Source: a virus. Taken from it: a DNA stretch of 62,122 nucleotides. Position numbers and translations under genes: made by a program. Below, piece after piece: positions 7,917 through 18,040 of this stretch. Every line of letters starts with the position of its first letter. Position 1 is the first letter of the stretch. The stretch lies in IMG/VR virus record IMGVR_UViG_3300031269_000015, positions 1 to 62,122 of that record; one strand, 5' to 3'. The notes below the pieces were generated by a model. The model ran no database searches and had not been told where the DNA came from. It saw only the letters and a list, made by a program, of their open reading frames with translations.

Positions 7917-9446
7917 ATGGCACAGAAAAATAAAATTGACTCCAATATCACTGGCCTCGCATTCGCTGAGGAAGCTGTACTCGGTAGTCTTCCAGGTGAG
8001 AACGGTCAATCAGGAACTCCTGTTTGGCGATCACTGTCTCCAAACAGTTACAGTGATTTTGGTGGTGAGATTGTTAAGGTTTCGCCAAATCCAATCAATC
8101 CATCTCGTCAACGTCGGAAAGGTGTTACGACTGATCTCAACGCATCTGGTGGTATCAACTCTAACCTGACGTTTTCAAGTCTGACCAATATGATGCAGGG
8201 TGTTATGTTTGCTGACGTGCGAGAAAAAGGTTACGAAGAGCCTAGTGCTGTGACTGGAACACTTTTTGAAGTGACCTCGACTACTGGTTTTCTTGTCGGT
8301 TCTTTGATCAAAGGTCAGAATTTCGCTAACCTCGGTAACAACGCTCTGCAAGTCGCAAGCGCGATTGTATCAGATACATCAGTCGCAGCCGCAGCTACGA
8401 CCGCAGAAGCTTCTCCTCCTTCTACAGCTAACATTCGAGTAGTTGGTTTTGAAGCTGCGACAGCTGACTTAGACGTTGACAACTCAGGAACTCTCCCTGC
8501 AATCACTTCTACTACTCTAGATTTTACAACTCTTGGTATTGTTCCAGGACAGTGGGTTTTTGTTGGTGGTGATCTCGCTGTTGAGAAGTTTGTTAACGCT
8601 GCGAATAATGGTTTCAAACGTATTCGAGCAATCACAGCAAATCGATTGACATTTGATAAATCAGATGTTACTATGGTAAACGAAACTGGTACTTCTCTTG
8701 ATATCCGTTTGTTCTTCGGTGACGTACTTCGTAACGAAACTGGAGCTCTTATCAAACGTCGTTCTTATAACGTAGAACGCCTCTTGGGTGCTCCTGACGA
8801 CAGTTCCGGCAATATTCAAACTGAAGTTCTAGTCGGTGCCGTTCCGAACGAATTCACATTGAATGTACCTTCTGCTGATTTGTTAAATGCAGATATCACA
8901 TGGATGGCAACTGATAACGTTCAACGTGATGCCGACACTGGACCTAAGCAGAGCAGCATCGTCGCACCGTTCACTTCTAAAGAATACAACACTTCTAGTG
9001 ACATCAGTCGTATTCGGTTGTCTGCAGTCTCAGATACTGATGCGGCTCCTGCTGCCTTGTTTGCTTTCGTTACGGAAGCCACGATCTCTATCAATAACAA
9101 CGTAACTCCGAACAAAGCGGTTGGTACTCTTGGTGCGTTTGATGTGACTGCTGGTACATTCGCTGTCTCTGGTAACCTCACAGCTTACTTCTCAAATGTT
9201 TCTGCTGTGCTCGCGGTTCGTAACAACTCAGATGTCTCATTAGATATTGGTTTTGTTCGTGACAATCAAGGTATTATCTTCGATCTTCCCCTTATCTCTC
9301 TCGGTGACGGTCGGCTCTCGGTTGAAATTGATCAACCAATTACCCTGCCTTTGTCAACCGAGGCTGCGTCTGGTGAAGACATTGATGCAACTCTAGATCA
9401 CACGTTGTTGATCACTTACTTTAACTATCTTCCAACAGCAGCTTAA
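7917..9446 (+). CDS. Major tail (tube) protein
   Basis: 509 aa. N-terminal DSNITGLAFAEEAVLG and SPNPINPSRQRRKG, followed by beta-rich Thr/Ser/Val segments, match the large tail-tube proteins of siphoviruses, which often carry Ig-like decoration domains in the second half. A strong ribosome site (AAGGAGGCC) lies before ATG 7917. A stable hairpin after the gene suggests it is a highly expressed unit. No tail-sheath gene is present anywhere, supporting a non-contractile tail. Confidence 0.85.
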   Translation: MAQKNKIDSNITGLAFAEEAVLGSLPGENGQSGTPVWRSLSPNSYSDFGGEIVKVSPNPINPSRQRRKGVTTDLNASGGINSNLTFSSLTNMMQGVMFADVREKGYEEPSAVTGTLFEVTSTTGFLVGSLIKGQNFANLGNNALQVASAIVSDTSVAAAATTAEASPPSTANIRVVGFEAATADLDVDNSGTLPAITSTTLDFTTLGIVPGQWVFVGGDLAVEKFVNAANNGFKRIRAITANRLTFDKSDVTMVNETGTSLDIRLFFGDVLRNETGALIKRRSYNVERLLGAPDDSSGNIQTEVLVGAVPNEFTLNVPSADLLNADITWMATDNVQRDADTGPKQSSIVAPFTSKEYNTSSDISRIRLSAVSDTDAAPAALFAFVTEATISINNNVTPNKAVGTLGAFDVTAGTFAVSGNLTAYFSNVSAVLAVRNNSDVSLDIGFVRDNQGIIFDLPLISLGDGRLSVEIDQPITLPLSTEAASGEDIDATLDHTLLITYFNYLPTAA

Positions 9447-9455
9447 TAAACTCAA

Positions 9456-9484
9456 GAGGATACCTTCGTTGTGAAGGTGTCCTC
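9456..9484 (+). terminator. Hairpin after the tail tube gene
   Basis: GAGGATACCTTC (9456-9467) pairs with GAAGGTGTCCTC (9473-9484), 12 pairs with one G-U, 5-base loop. No T-run follows, so it may be a partial terminator or RNA-stability element that lowers expression of the downstream chaperone genes. Confidence 0.6.
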
Positions 9485-9507
9485 AATAACCAAAGAAGGA
9501 ATATAAT

Positions 9508-9939
9508 ATGGGAATGTACGACACTTTTGAGACGGATCCGGAACTTGAATCCAAAGGCGTTTGGATTGATTATGGGGATTTCCGCGTTCTTCTTGCTTCT
9601 GCTGGGCAAGGTAACAAGAATTATGTCAAGTACGCTGAAAAGAAGCTCAAGCCTGTTCGTCGTGCTCTTGAGTCTGGAGCTCTGAGTAACGATCGTTCTC
9701 AAGCACTCATGGCTGACATATATGCCAAAACAGTTATCCTTGCTTGGGAAACTATGCAAGGTAAAGAGATGAAATCTGGTATCGAAAGCCCAGACGGGAA
9801 AATCCTTCCTTTCAACTCTGCTAATGTCGAACAAGCTCTGTCAGCTCTTCCGCGAATGTTCACAGATATTCAAGAACAAGCTGCTTCTCTTGCCAACTAC
9901 CGCAAGGCAGAGTTGGAGAATGATACAAAAAACTCGTAG
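9508..9939 (+). CDS. Tail assembly chaperone (gpG-like)
   Basis: 143 aa, the short product of the chaperone locus. It precedes the tape measure and ends at TAG 9937 just after a slippery run. Such proteins coat the tape measure during tail assembly and are absent from the virion. Sequence features (DYGDFRVLLASAGQGNKNY) match chaperones of this class. Start ATG 9508 after GAAGGAATATA. Confidence 0.85.
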   Translation: MGMYDTFETDPELESKGVWIDYGDFRVLLASAGQGNKNYVKYAEKKLKPVRRALESGALSNDRSQALMADIYAKTVILAWETMQGKEMKSGIESPDGKILPFNSANVEQALSALPRMFTDIQEQAASLANYRKAELENDTKNS

Positions 9940-10256
9940 AGTTCCTGTGTTATCAGTTAACACAGGGACCTTCTGAACAAGCGATTATTGAGCAATGCAC
10001 TAGGGCGGGTTGGGATCTACCAGAAAAGATAGCCAACGCCCCTAGTCTTCTTCCCGGCCTTGAGTTATACTATATAGGGTTTCATGATCTTATTGCCTCT
10101 AGGCAAATGGGTATGAGTGCTGGACCAATATGGTGGACAACTATTCAAGAGTACTGCGAAAAAAGTGGATGCGACGACGAACAAATAGAGGCGATGCACA
10201 CACATTTGAAAGATATGGACTTAGCTTATCTTAAGCAAATTGGGAAGAAAACTTGA
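9508..10256 (+). CDS. Tail assembly chaperone, -1 frameshift fusion (gpGT-like)
   Basis: A slip back by one base on A-AAA-AAC (9927-9933) joins the first 142 codons to a downstream frame without a good start of its own that stays open from the slip to TGA 10254. The extension adds 107 aa (beginning KLVEFLCYQLTQGPSEQ, later GPIWWTTIQEY). This layout is the conserved lambda G/GT arrangement: a short abundant chaperone and a rarer fused form whose ratio matters for tail assembly. The next gene begins directly after this stop (ATG 10257). Confidence 0.88.
9927..9933 (+). promoter_or_regulatory. Programmed -1 ribosomal frameshift site
   Basis: Classic heptamer A AAA AAC in the correct phase at the end of the gpG-like frame, four bases before its TAG stop. 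An inverted repeat shortly downstream (CCTGTGTTATC / GTTAACACAGG, about 9943-9965) could act as a stimulatory structure. Confidence 0.88.
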
Positions 10257-10709
10257 ATGGCTACTCTAGCTCAATTCTCTAGAAACATCAGGCGGCGGGG
10301 TTCTCAGATTGAGAACTCCGCTTCTCGCATTGTTAAAGCTGTCTCTGTGCGTTCTTTGAAGAGTCTTGTTCGAAACACTCCTGCTGACAAAGGCGTCGCT
10401 CGTTCAAATTGGCGAGTGGGTATTGGTGCTCCTACTAGATCTGTTATCGATGCGTATTCTCCAGGAAAGAATCTTGGTATTGGTGAGAACGCAAATGCTT
10501 CTGCTGCCATCAACGCTGGACGAGCTCGCATAAACTCATTACGATCTTCTACAAGAGGTCTAGAAACTTCTATCTATATCAGCAATGCTGCTCCTTACAT
10601 AGAGAAGCTAAACTCCGGTTCATCTAAACAAGCCTCTGCAGGTTTTATTGAAATTGCTCTGTTGGAAGCTAAGGTCGAAATCGCTGGATTTAGGGTGTTT
10701 GAACGCTAA
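10257..10709 (+). CDS. HK97 gp10-like tail/neck protein
   Basis: 150 aa. It reads like HK97-gp10 family proteins: basic N-terminal helix (FSRNIRRRGSQIENSASRI), LKSLVRNTPADKGVARSNW and YISNAAPYIEKLNSG. In most siphoviruses this gene lies with the connectors, before the tail tube; here it is between the chaperone and tape measure. Start ATG 10257 abuts the gpGT stop; the end overlaps the tape measure start (TAATG). Confidence 0.72.
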   Translation: MATLAQFSRNIRRRGSQIENSASRIVKAVSVRSLKSLVRNTPADKGVARSNWRVGIGAPTRSVIDAYSPGKNLGIGENANASAAINAGRARINSLRSSTRGLETSIYISNAAPYIEKLNSGSSKQASAGFIEIALLEAKVEIAGFRVFER

Positions 10710-13700
10710 TGGTTACTGAGAATGTAGACATCAGATTTCGAGAAACTGGCGCAAGAGTAATCAAGCGCAGGATCGATGAAATAGGCGTAGCAGCCAACTC
10801 TGCTACTCGCGGCATCTTCTTGATGCAACGGGCTTTGTTCGTCTTGGGTGGAGCGGGAATCCTTCGTGGATTAACACGTCAACTTGATACACTAACTGAA
10901 TACGAGAACAGACTTCGTTTGACATCATCTAGTGCAAAAAATCTAGACTCGATACAGCGTCGTTTGTTTCAAACAGCTAGAGATAGTCGTACTGGATTTG
11001 AAGCTGTTGCTGAAATTTATAGCAGGACAGCACTCTCCGTGCGAGAGCTTGGTATCTCTCAAGCTGAAACGATAAGGTTTTCAGAAAGCCTTAGTAAAGC
11101 AACTATCATATCAGGTGCATCAGCCCGAGAAGCTCATGCAGCTCTTGTTCAGCTTGGACAAGGTATGGCCTCAAACACATTGCGGGGAGACGAACTTCGT
11201 TCTGTTCTTGAACAACTTCCATTTGTCGCTGACGTTATATCTAAGAGTCTTGGTGTAACTCGTGGTGAATTACGAATTCTTGGTGAAGAAGGTAAAATTT
11301 CAGCGCTGACTATTCTCAAAGCGTTCCGAGAAGCTGAAACAGAAATAGATCAACTTTTCGCAAACACGATGCCAACTATAAGCCAAGCACTATCAATCGC
11401 CAATACAAACTGGCTAGAGTTTCTAGATAGTATCGATGACTCAACTAATGCTTCTGGAAAACTCGCTCGGGCGATCATAGTTTTATCAAATAATATAGGT
11501 CTTATACTTGGTACAGTAGCAACATTGACTGTGGCTCTCGCTGCTGTATTCACAGGTAAAGCTATCACAGGTATCAGTAACTATATTCTCAGCTTAAGAG
11601 GGGCCGCACTTGCGTCTGGTCGTCTGCTTGAAGTAGAGAATCTCAGATCTTTATCATCAGTTCGTAACAATGCCTTAGTCGTAGCTCAGAATGCCCAGAG
11701 ACAAGTAGAACTTTCTCAGCGTCTAGCTCTCTTGGGTGTACTAAGATCTAATCTTAAACTAACAGTTCTTGATACTCAATTTACGGTGGTTAACGGGAGA
11801 GCTCGTAACATCGCAACAGGTAAATTCGTTGCTCTAGAAGTAGCTAAAACCAATCTCGCTAGAGTAACACAGAAACTTTCTATTGTAGAAAACATTGAAC
11901 TCACGACTGCTGGGAGGCTTGCCACAGCAAGGGCAGCACAAACAGGGGCCACCAACACCCTAGCGGGGGCCAACGCCCGTTTAGCGGGTGCACAAGCGGC
12001 GCAGGGGGCTATGGCGGCAAGGTTAACAGCTCTATTTCCAACTATGGCAGGGGTAATAGGTCGCCTAGCTGCTTCTGTTGGGTCTCTGGTCGCTTTCATT
12101 GGACCTATCGGGTTGATCGCTGTTGCTATCGGTGCGGTAGTAGGCTTGTTCGTTTTACTAGCGAACAAAATAAAGGTCACCGCGGATAATGTGGTCGGTC
12201 TCAGAGATTACGTAGTCTCCGCACTTCAACTTATGAAAGAGGTCATCTCTCCGGTAACGACTCTTATTGTAGAAGGTTTTGGTAGAGCAGTGGGATACGT
12301 TCTAGGTTTCTTTGCTGATCTTTCTACGGTTTTTGTAGAAGCGATGAAATCTTTAATTAAGGCAGCATACGACGCTTTTACATTCATCCCTAGATTAGTA
12401 GTTGCTGTCATTACTGGAATCATCGACGTTTTCCTACAGTTAGGTCCAGGAGCAGGATCAGCTTTAGACGCAGTCGTAGATATATTCGTGACGGGATTCG
12501 AAGCCGTAGGGAATATTGGTGTCGCAGGTATTCAAAAAATCATTGATGCTTTTAATTTATTAGCGAATACTGGCGCTGGTGATTTACTAGGGTTGAGTGA
12601 GATTGATTCTCTTGAAAACATAAATCTCGATAGATTGAGAACTAATTTTGGTGATGGAGGCGTTGGAGCGGGTGAAGCTTTCGCCGCAGGTTTCACTAAA
12701 TCTTGGGAATCTACTTCTTTTGATTCCGCTGCTGAAACAGTTTCTTCTGCTTTACAACCTCTAAATCAAGCAATCATAGATAGAGCACGAGAAAACATGG
12801 CCGCAGCAGAAGCGGAAGCTTTAATGCGACAGACAGAAATTGATACGTTAACTCCAGACAATAGTAATCCAAATAACACTGGTTCTGGTTCTGGTTCTGG
12901 TTCTGATAAGAATTTTGCTTCTATTTTAGCTAACATGAATAAAGAAATTGATCTTCTTAAATTAACTGCACAAGAGAGAACAGTTCTACAGGGTATCTTG
13001 AAAATAGAAGAAGAGCTGAAAAGAAATTTAACTGACCAAGAAAATCTTTTGGCTGTATCAACTCTTAGAAGTCTTGAAGTAGCTAAAGAGTCTGCCTCAA
13101 TATACGAAGAAATCAAAGGTCCATTAGATAGTTACACAACCAGTCTCGAAGCTTTGTATCTTGTACTAGACACAGGAAGAATATCTCAAGATGCGTTCAA
13201 TGTTTCTTTAGCTTCGTTGAATCAAACTATCTTAGAAACTGTGACGCAATCAGGAGATGGTTCGTTCGCGGACGGTTTCCTCTTGGGTATATCTCGAATG
13301 ACAGAAGGAGTTAGAACATTTGCTGCTTCTAGCGGTGAAGTGTTCTCTGACTTCTTTGGTTCTCTCACAACAGGATTCGCTGATAGTGTTGGTAAAGCTA
13401 TCGTTTTCTCAGAAAACTTAGGTCAGGCTTTGAAAAGTGTAGCCCAGAACGCTCTGGCTTCGTTGATCTCAGGGTTAGTGGAGATGGGAATCCAGTGGTT
13501 ACTGAACGCAGCTCTTGGACAGTCAATCGCTGTTGCAGCAACGGCTGCTTCCGTAGCGACTGCCGCCACAACTGCCGCCGCTTGGGCACCCGCCGCTGCT
13601 CTGGCTTCTCTAGCAACTCTAGGAACGAACGCTGCTCCTGCCGCTGCTGCAATCGCTTCAACCGTAGCTCTTAGCACTGGTCTTGCTGCTGCTGGGGGAT

Positions 13701-14122
13701 TTGCAGAAGGTGGTTTAATCACAGGACCAGGAGGTCCGAAAGAAGATAAAATACCAGCTTGGCTATCTAACAGAGAATTCGTGGTAAATGCTGATGCAAC
13801 CTCTAAAAATCTTCCATTGCTAAAAGCCATAAACTCAGGTATGGATGTATCCAGACTTCTACCTTCTTTCGCTTCTGGGTCTAGTAGCGACAAGCCGAGC
13901 ATGACTTCTGGGGGAATGAAAGTTTCTGTTCATAACTATACAGGGCAGAATGTTAAAGTTGAACAGATAAGTAAAGATGAGATAAGGATTATAGCTGGAG
14001 AAGAAGCTGAGAAAAAAATAAACGAGGTAACTCCAGAAATTGTAGCTGGTCAGCTAGTTGATTCGAACAGCACAATTTCATCAGCTTTTTCTGAGAACAC
14101 AACTGCTGAAAGAAGAAGATAA
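10709..14122 (+). CDS. Tape measure protein
   Basis: 1137 aa, the longest gene, as expected for the protein that sets tail length. The N-terminal region (ENVDIRFRETGARVIKRRID; SATRGIFLMQRALFVLGGA) and RGDELRSVLEQLPFVADVI belong to the tape-measure N-terminal domain family. A hydrophobic segment near residues 455-490 (VAFIGPIGLIAVAIGAVVGL) and another Ala-rich one near 920-990 could insert in the host membrane. A short GSGSGSGSD linker lies near residue 730. Bases 11925-12040 are distinctly GC-rich and Ala-coding, unlike the rest, and may be an insertion. Confidence 0.95.
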   Translation: MVTENVDIRFRETGARVIKRRIDEIGVAANSATRGIFLMQRALFVLGGAGILRGLTRQLDTLTEYENRLRLTSSSAKNLDSIQRRLFQTARDSRTGFEAVAEIYSRTALSVRELGISQAETIRFSESLSKATIISGASAREAHAALVQLGQGMASNTLRGDELRSVLEQLPFVADVISKSLGVTRGELRILGEEGKISALTILKAFREAETEIDQLFANTMPTISQALSIANTNWLEFLDSIDDSTNASGKLARAIIVLSNNIGLILGTVATLTVALAAVFTGKAITGISNYILSLRGAALASGRLLEVENLRSLSSVRNNALVVAQNAQRQVELSQRLALLGVLRSNLKLTVLDTQFTVVNGRARNIATGKFVALEVAKTNLARVTQKLSIVENIELTTAGRLATARAAQTGATNTLAGANARLAGAQAAQGAMAARLTALFPTMAGVIGRLAASVGSLVAFIGPIGLIAVAIGAVVGLFVLLANKIKVTADNVVGLRDYVVSALQLMKEVISPVTTLIVEGFGRAVGYVLGFFADLSTVFVEAMKSLIKAAYDAFTFIPRLVVAVITGIIDVFLQLGPGAGSALDAVVDIFVTGFEAVGNIGVAGIQKIIDAFNLLANTGAGDLLGLSEIDSLENINLDRLRTNFGDGGVGAGEAFAAGFTKSWESTSFDSAAETVSSALQPLNQAIIDRARENMAAAEAEALMRQTEIDTLTPDNSNPNNTGSGSGSGSDKNFASILANMNKEIDLLKLTAQERTVLQGILKIEEELKRNLTDQENLLAVSTLRSLEVAKESASIYEEIKGPLDSYTTSLEALYLVLDTGRISQDAFNVSLASLNQTILETVTQSGDGSFADGFLLGISRMTEGVRTFAASSGEVFSDFFGSLTTGFADSVGKAIVFSENLGQALKSVAQNALASLISGLVEMGIQWLLNAALGQSIAVAATAASVATAATTAAAWAPAAALASLATLGTNAAPAAAAIASTVALSTGLAAAGGFAEGGLITGPGGPKEDKIPAWLSNREFVVNADATSKNLPLLKAINSGMDVSRLLPSFASGSSSDKPSMTSGGMKVSVHNYTGQNVKVEQISKDEIRIIAGEEAEKKINEVTPEIVAGQLVDSNSTISSAFSENTTAERRR

Positions 14123-14595
14123 TGGAACATTATAATCTCATCCCAGACGTAAGTGGTTATGGAGCTACTTTCGGAACAGGATTAACATCAATAGATACAG
14201 ATGGAGGTTTTCCTAGACTAAGAGCTGATCAGTTAATTGAACCAACCGAGTTTTCTGTAACTTGGGTCATGACTGTATCACAATACTTAGAGTTTTCTTA
14301 CTTTTTTCAAAGAAAGATTTCTAAAGGTAGTTCTTCATTTACTGTAAATTTGATATCAATTCAAGGTAATGTCGAGCTACATAACGCTCAATTCGTTCCG
14401 GGGTCAGTAAGGCTAACAGATGCCACTGGTCTTAGAAGAATTGTCCAAGCCTCTATCCTCGCTGTTCCTTCAGTTGAATATTCTTCTGTGTTTATTATCT
14501 CAGACAGTATAGGAGAGTTAGCTGATGTAGACCAATGGTTGCTTTCTTTAGAAGAGTTGGTTAATGTTAACACTCAAGGGGGACTAGGTGTCTGA
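14122..14595 (+). CDS. Minor tail protein (distal tail region)
   Basis: 157 aa, first gene after the tape measure. Pattern RLRADQLIEPTEFSVTWVMT followed by FQRKISKGSSSFTVNL resembles phage proteins that cap the tail tube (gpM-like position). Start ATG overlaps the tape-measure stop (TAATG, 14120-14124). Function is from order and partial similarity. Confidence 0.65.
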   Translation: MEHYNLIPDVSGYGATFGTGLTSIDTDGGFPRLRADQLIEPTEFSVTWVMTVSQYLEFSYFFQRKISKGSSSFTVNLISIQGNVELHNAQFVPGSVRLTDATGLRRIVQASILAVPSVEYSSVFIISDSIGELADVDQWLLSLEELVNVNTQGGLGV

Positions 14596-15088
14596 TTACT
14601 CTGAATTCTTTTTATCTTCAGCGAGTTCTGTGGTGCAGCTAGAGACTTTTGAGCTAAGTCATTCTTCTTTCACAGAAACTTATCGTTTCGTAAGAAATGC
14701 GATCGGTGGAGTAACTGTGATTGATGAAAACAGTGTCTCTAAAGTGTTCGAATATTACCCAGCAAAAATAACTCCTCTTGGGAGTTCTGGAACTTTAGAT
14801 CAATCAATAAACATTTCTCTTGGAGACTTAGGTGAGATAATTCCACTGGAGTTAGACGCAGTAAATGCTTCTGATACTTGGGAAGAAAAGCCAAAAGTAA
14901 TCTACAGAACATACAGGTCAGATAATCTAAGCGTTCCTCTTTTTGGTCCAATAGAGTTAGAAGTTTCTAAGCTTAGTTTCAACAAGAAAGGTTCTAGCTT
15001 CGATGCCTCTGCACGTAGTTTTAACAATTTGTCAACCGGTATAATATTCGATTATATCAATTTTCCTGGACTGAGGGGTTATCTGTGA
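14588..15088 (+). CDS. Minor tail protein (DUF1833-like)
   Basis: 166 aa from GTG 14588, overlapping the preceding gene by 8 bases. VVQLETFELSHSSFTETYRF and the mainly beta sequence recall DUF1833 tail-tip proteins, which take the place of lambda gpL. Identification is tentative. Confidence 0.6.
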   Translation: MSDYSEFFLSSASSVVQLETFELSHSSFTETYRFVRNAIGGVTVIDENSVSKVFEYYPAKITPLGSSGTLDQSINISLGDLGEIIPLELDAVNASDTWEEKPKVIYRTYRSDNLSVPLFGPIELEVSKLSFNKKGSSFDASARSFNNLSTGIIFDYINFPGLRGYL

Positions 15089-15453
15089 GTTTAGATTTTT
15101 TGTATTGGCAGGAATATCAAAAAGGAAGTCACACTTGTTGGGATTTCGTAGTGTTAGCTTGGAAAGAGCTAACTGGTATTGATTTGTCTCTACAAGCTGA
15201 CTTTCCGGAAGGTCTCTCTAATCAGATGAGATTTTGGAAAAATCAGAGAAAAAGATTAATTCTTCTGAAAAAACCAAAAGATCCATGTATAGTTTTTCTT
15301 TTTAACGCTAAGAGAAATCCTCATGTTGGTGTATTCCACAAAGGAAGAATCCTTCACTTAGATGAAAACGGACCTACTGCCCAAATGAAATCAACAGTCT
15401 CAATGTTTTATAATAAAATGGAATTTTATGATGCCCCAACTACTGATCAGTGA
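15085..15453 (+). CDS. NlpC/P60-like cysteine peptidase of the tail tip
   Basis: 122 aa from GTG 15085. A likely catalytic Cys sits in SHTCWDFVVLAW and a His in NPHVGVFH, the Cys-then-His order of NlpC/P60 enzymes. Gene order (tape measure, two minor tail proteins, peptidase, hub) equals lambda L-K-I-J, where K is a peptidase thought to help the tail cross peptidoglycan. The end overlaps the hub gene by 26 bases. Confidence 0.75.
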   Translation: MSLDFLYWQEYQKGSHTCWDFVVLAWKELTGIDLSLQADFPEGLSNQMRFWKNQRKRLILLKKPKDPCIVFLFNAKRNPHVGVFHKGRILHLDENGPTAQMKSTVSMFYNKMEFYDAPTTDQ

Positions 15454-17986
15454 CAATCCACTGCAAGTCTCAGATTGGGAAATGGTCAACTGTAAGAGCA
15501 TCGGCGAAGAGTTGTCCAAAAGGTATGATAAAATGCCTGATGGAGCTCGTCTTTTCTTAGGTCAGGTAAGTAATCATACAGATATAACTCCAAGGAATAA
15601 AGAAGGAGTAGAAATTCTTGATTCACTCCCTGAAGACTCTAGAGTCATATTCGTGAACTTTCCCGGTAATCCTGTTTTAATCCTTATAGCTGTGGTTGTC
15701 GCTGTCGCTGTTGCAGTAATTCTTCTGGTACCATCAATACCTACGGTTAACCGTAGAAACTCTCGTCCAGGTTCTTCAACCAATAGTCTAGTTTCAAGGA
15801 CTAATGGTCCAAGACCTCTTGCTAGAATTAACGACTGTTACGGACAAGTAAGGATTATCCCAGATTTGGTTGGTCCGACCCTTACTAGGTACGAAAGTAA
15901 TAAAGAAGTTGAAATTTCCCATCTCGTGTTGGGTCGTGGGGAATATGACATAGCTGATATAAGAGATGGATCAACAGAGTTGGCAAATATATCAGGAAGT
16001 AGTCTTCAAGTCTATGGTCCAGGAACGAGCGCAAGCACTAATATATCAAACTCAGATTCTCCTGTTCTTTCTATCGGGGATAGTATAACCTATGGTGTTT
16101 TTACCGCTCATAGAATGAACGAGGTTAATGGTCAGGAGTTAGAAGCTCCTAACTTAAACACTTTCGTTGGTAACAACAGATTGATTTTTGAATGGCCAGA
16201 TGGAATCAGAGAGTCTGGAACTTCTGGTGCAACTATTGAATTTGATACTTATTTTTCCGCAGGAGATACTATCAGTTTAGACGCTAGCTCAGTAGAAACA
16301 ATTACTTCTGGGGGAAGTGTAGTTTTGAATTTGTCTGGTACTTACGAAATACTAAGTTCTGATGCAGGAGCGATAACTCTCGTGAATCCTTCTTCGGTTA
16401 ATTCTGCGTGGAGTGACATAGGAGACGCTACGACTGATGAAAGCGAAGTTTCTAGCGGAACTTTGATAGGTCTTGTTTCGGATGTATGGGAAGGTCCCTT
16501 CTTCATTGGGCAATATGTTAATCCCACGAGCATTGTCTGTAATTTCACTGCTCCTCAAGGTCTTTATAAAGATAATGGTAGCTTACAGACTTCTACATCA
16601 GTTATTTTACAGGTAGAAATAACAGAGTGTGACTCAACAGGCACTAACACTGGAACTCCTGTAGTTCATGGGGTTACAATCGTTGGAAGTAACAAACTTA
16701 AATCTCAAAGAGCAATTACTTTAGACATAGAAAGTCTTCCAGGAGATAAGTTTTACAACATAAGAGCTAGAAGAACTTCAGATTCGGATTTAGAATTTGA
16801 TGGAACTGTAGTAGATGAAATTAGATGGAGTTCTTGTTTCGGAGTTAAGGATCATCCTGCTCATGTTTACGGAGATGTGACTAGTATAATCGCTAGAACT
16901 CTAGCTACCGCTGGAGCTCAGTCACTTAAAGAGAGAAAATTGAATATGCTATGCACCAGAAAAGTTCCTTCTCGGAACTCTACTGGTGTCGCTGGTTCTT
17001 TAGATATTAGTTCTTCTCCAAGAGAAATTGTTCCTAGTATATTTGAAGATCCAGTTATTGGAAATCAAGACTTATCTAGTTTTGATTTTGAGAGTCTTGA
17101 TCAAGCGTGTACAGATGTAGAAGCTCATTTTGAAACTGGTATCCCACTAATCTATGGAGCTATATTTGATGACGTTAATGTTTCCCTCGAAGAGATGATA
17201 TCTTCAGTGTGTGAAACTTGTTTCATAAAAGCCTACCGAAGAGGTAGTCAATTGATGTTCAGGGCAGAAATTCCAGATGACATTCCAGTTCTTTTGTTTA
17301 ACCATAGAAACAAAAGACCAAACACGGAAAAAAGAACTGTTAGATTTGGAATAAACAATGACTACGATGGGGTAAAAATTGAATGGAGGGATGTTAATGG
17401 AGAACCTTTCTTTAAAGAACTTCCTTCTTCTGGATTAGCCAGACCGAAGACAGTTAATCTGCTTGGGATAAGAAGTTCTCAACATGCTGAACTCCACGCT
17501 CATAGAGCTTGGAATAAGATGCAATATCAGAATTTATCAGTTTCTTTTGATGCTCTACAAGAGGCTGCTCTGATATCGGTTAAAGATGTTGTTATTGTAG
17601 CTGACAACACAAGACCTGATGTCATAACTGGAGAAATTAAATCACAAGACAATCTAACTCTTTCTGTTATCCCAAACAGAGAAATTCCACTCGGAGTCAC
17701 GTACACTTGTCAAATTCAGTTTTATAATGGAATCGTACAATCTGTCGGGGTATCTTCTGTAGAAGCTAGTTCTATTATTCTTTCAGAACCTCTTGCTTAC
17801 CCAATAAACACAACAGACGGTTCTTATGCGAAATCGACTTTCTCTTTAGTTTCAGTACCTTTGTCGAGAACTTCAACTAGAATGATTGTAGGTAAGAAAA
17901 CAGCTAAAGATGGTTTTGTCTATGGTCTAGATCTAATAAATGACGACGATAGATATTATGAGAACGACAAAATGTTTGCTGTTTAA
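15428..17986 (+). CDS. Central tail hub / host-specificity protein (gpI-gpJ-like)
   Basis: 852 aa. The first 60 residues look like a gpI-type segment; then comes a strongly hydrophobic stretch (VLILIAVVVAVAVAVILLV, about residues 79-97), then a J-like body (NGPRPLARINDCYGQVRIIPDL; LVLGRGEYDIADIRDG) as in lambda gpJ hub proteins. The region from about residue 500 (EDPVIGNQDLSSFDFESLDQ) is a likely hub domain. A fusion of I and J roles is inferred. ATG 15428 or 15431 can start it. Confidence 0.82.
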   Translation: MMPQLLISDNPLQVSDWEMVNCKSIGEELSKRYDKMPDGARLFLGQVSNHTDITPRNKEGVEILDSLPEDSRVIFVNFPGNPVLILIAVVVAVAVAVILLVPSIPTVNRRNSRPGSSTNSLVSRTNGPRPLARINDCYGQVRIIPDLVGPTLTRYESNKEVEISHLVLGRGEYDIADIRDGSTELANISGSSLQVYGPGTSASTNISNSDSPVLSIGDSITYGVFTAHRMNEVNGQELEAPNLNTFVGNNRLIFEWPDGIRESGTSGATIEFDTYFSAGDTISLDASSVETITSGGSVVLNLSGTYEILSSDAGAITLVNPSSVNSAWSDIGDATTDESEVSSGTLIGLVSDVWEGPFFIGQYVNPTSIVCNFTAPQGLYKDNGSLQTSTSVILQVEITECDSTGTNTGTPVVHGVTIVGSNKLKSQRAITLDIESLPGDKFYNIRARRTSDSDLEFDGTVVDEIRWSSCFGVKDHPAHVYGDVTSIIARTLATAGAQSLKERKLNMLCTRKVPSRNSTGVAGSLDISSSPREIVPSIFEDPVIGNQDLSSFDFESLDQACTDVEAHFETGIPLIYGAIFDDVNVSLEEMISSVCETCFIKAYRRGSQLMFRAEIPDDIPVLLFNHRNKRPNTEKRTVRFGINNDYDGVKIEWRDVNGEPFFKELPSSGLARPKTVNLLGIRSSQHAELHAHRAWNKMQYQNLSVSFDALQEAALISVKDVVIVADNTRPDVITGEIKSQDNLTLSVIPNREIPLGVTYTCQIQFYNGIVQSVGVSSVEASSIILSEPLAYPINTTDGSYAKSTFSLVSVPLSRTSTRMIVGKKTAKDGFVYGLDLINDDDRYYENDKMFAV

Positions 17987-18040
17987 TGTTGTATAGAAGC
18001 TATTCTTAGTGTAACGTAACAAAAAACAATCGGAGTTATC

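Noticed and set aside
13398-13902. Long minus-strand frames inside the tape measure and fibre genes
   Set aside because: They mirror Ala/Ser-rich coding on the + strand, lack ribosome sites and have shadow-type composition.
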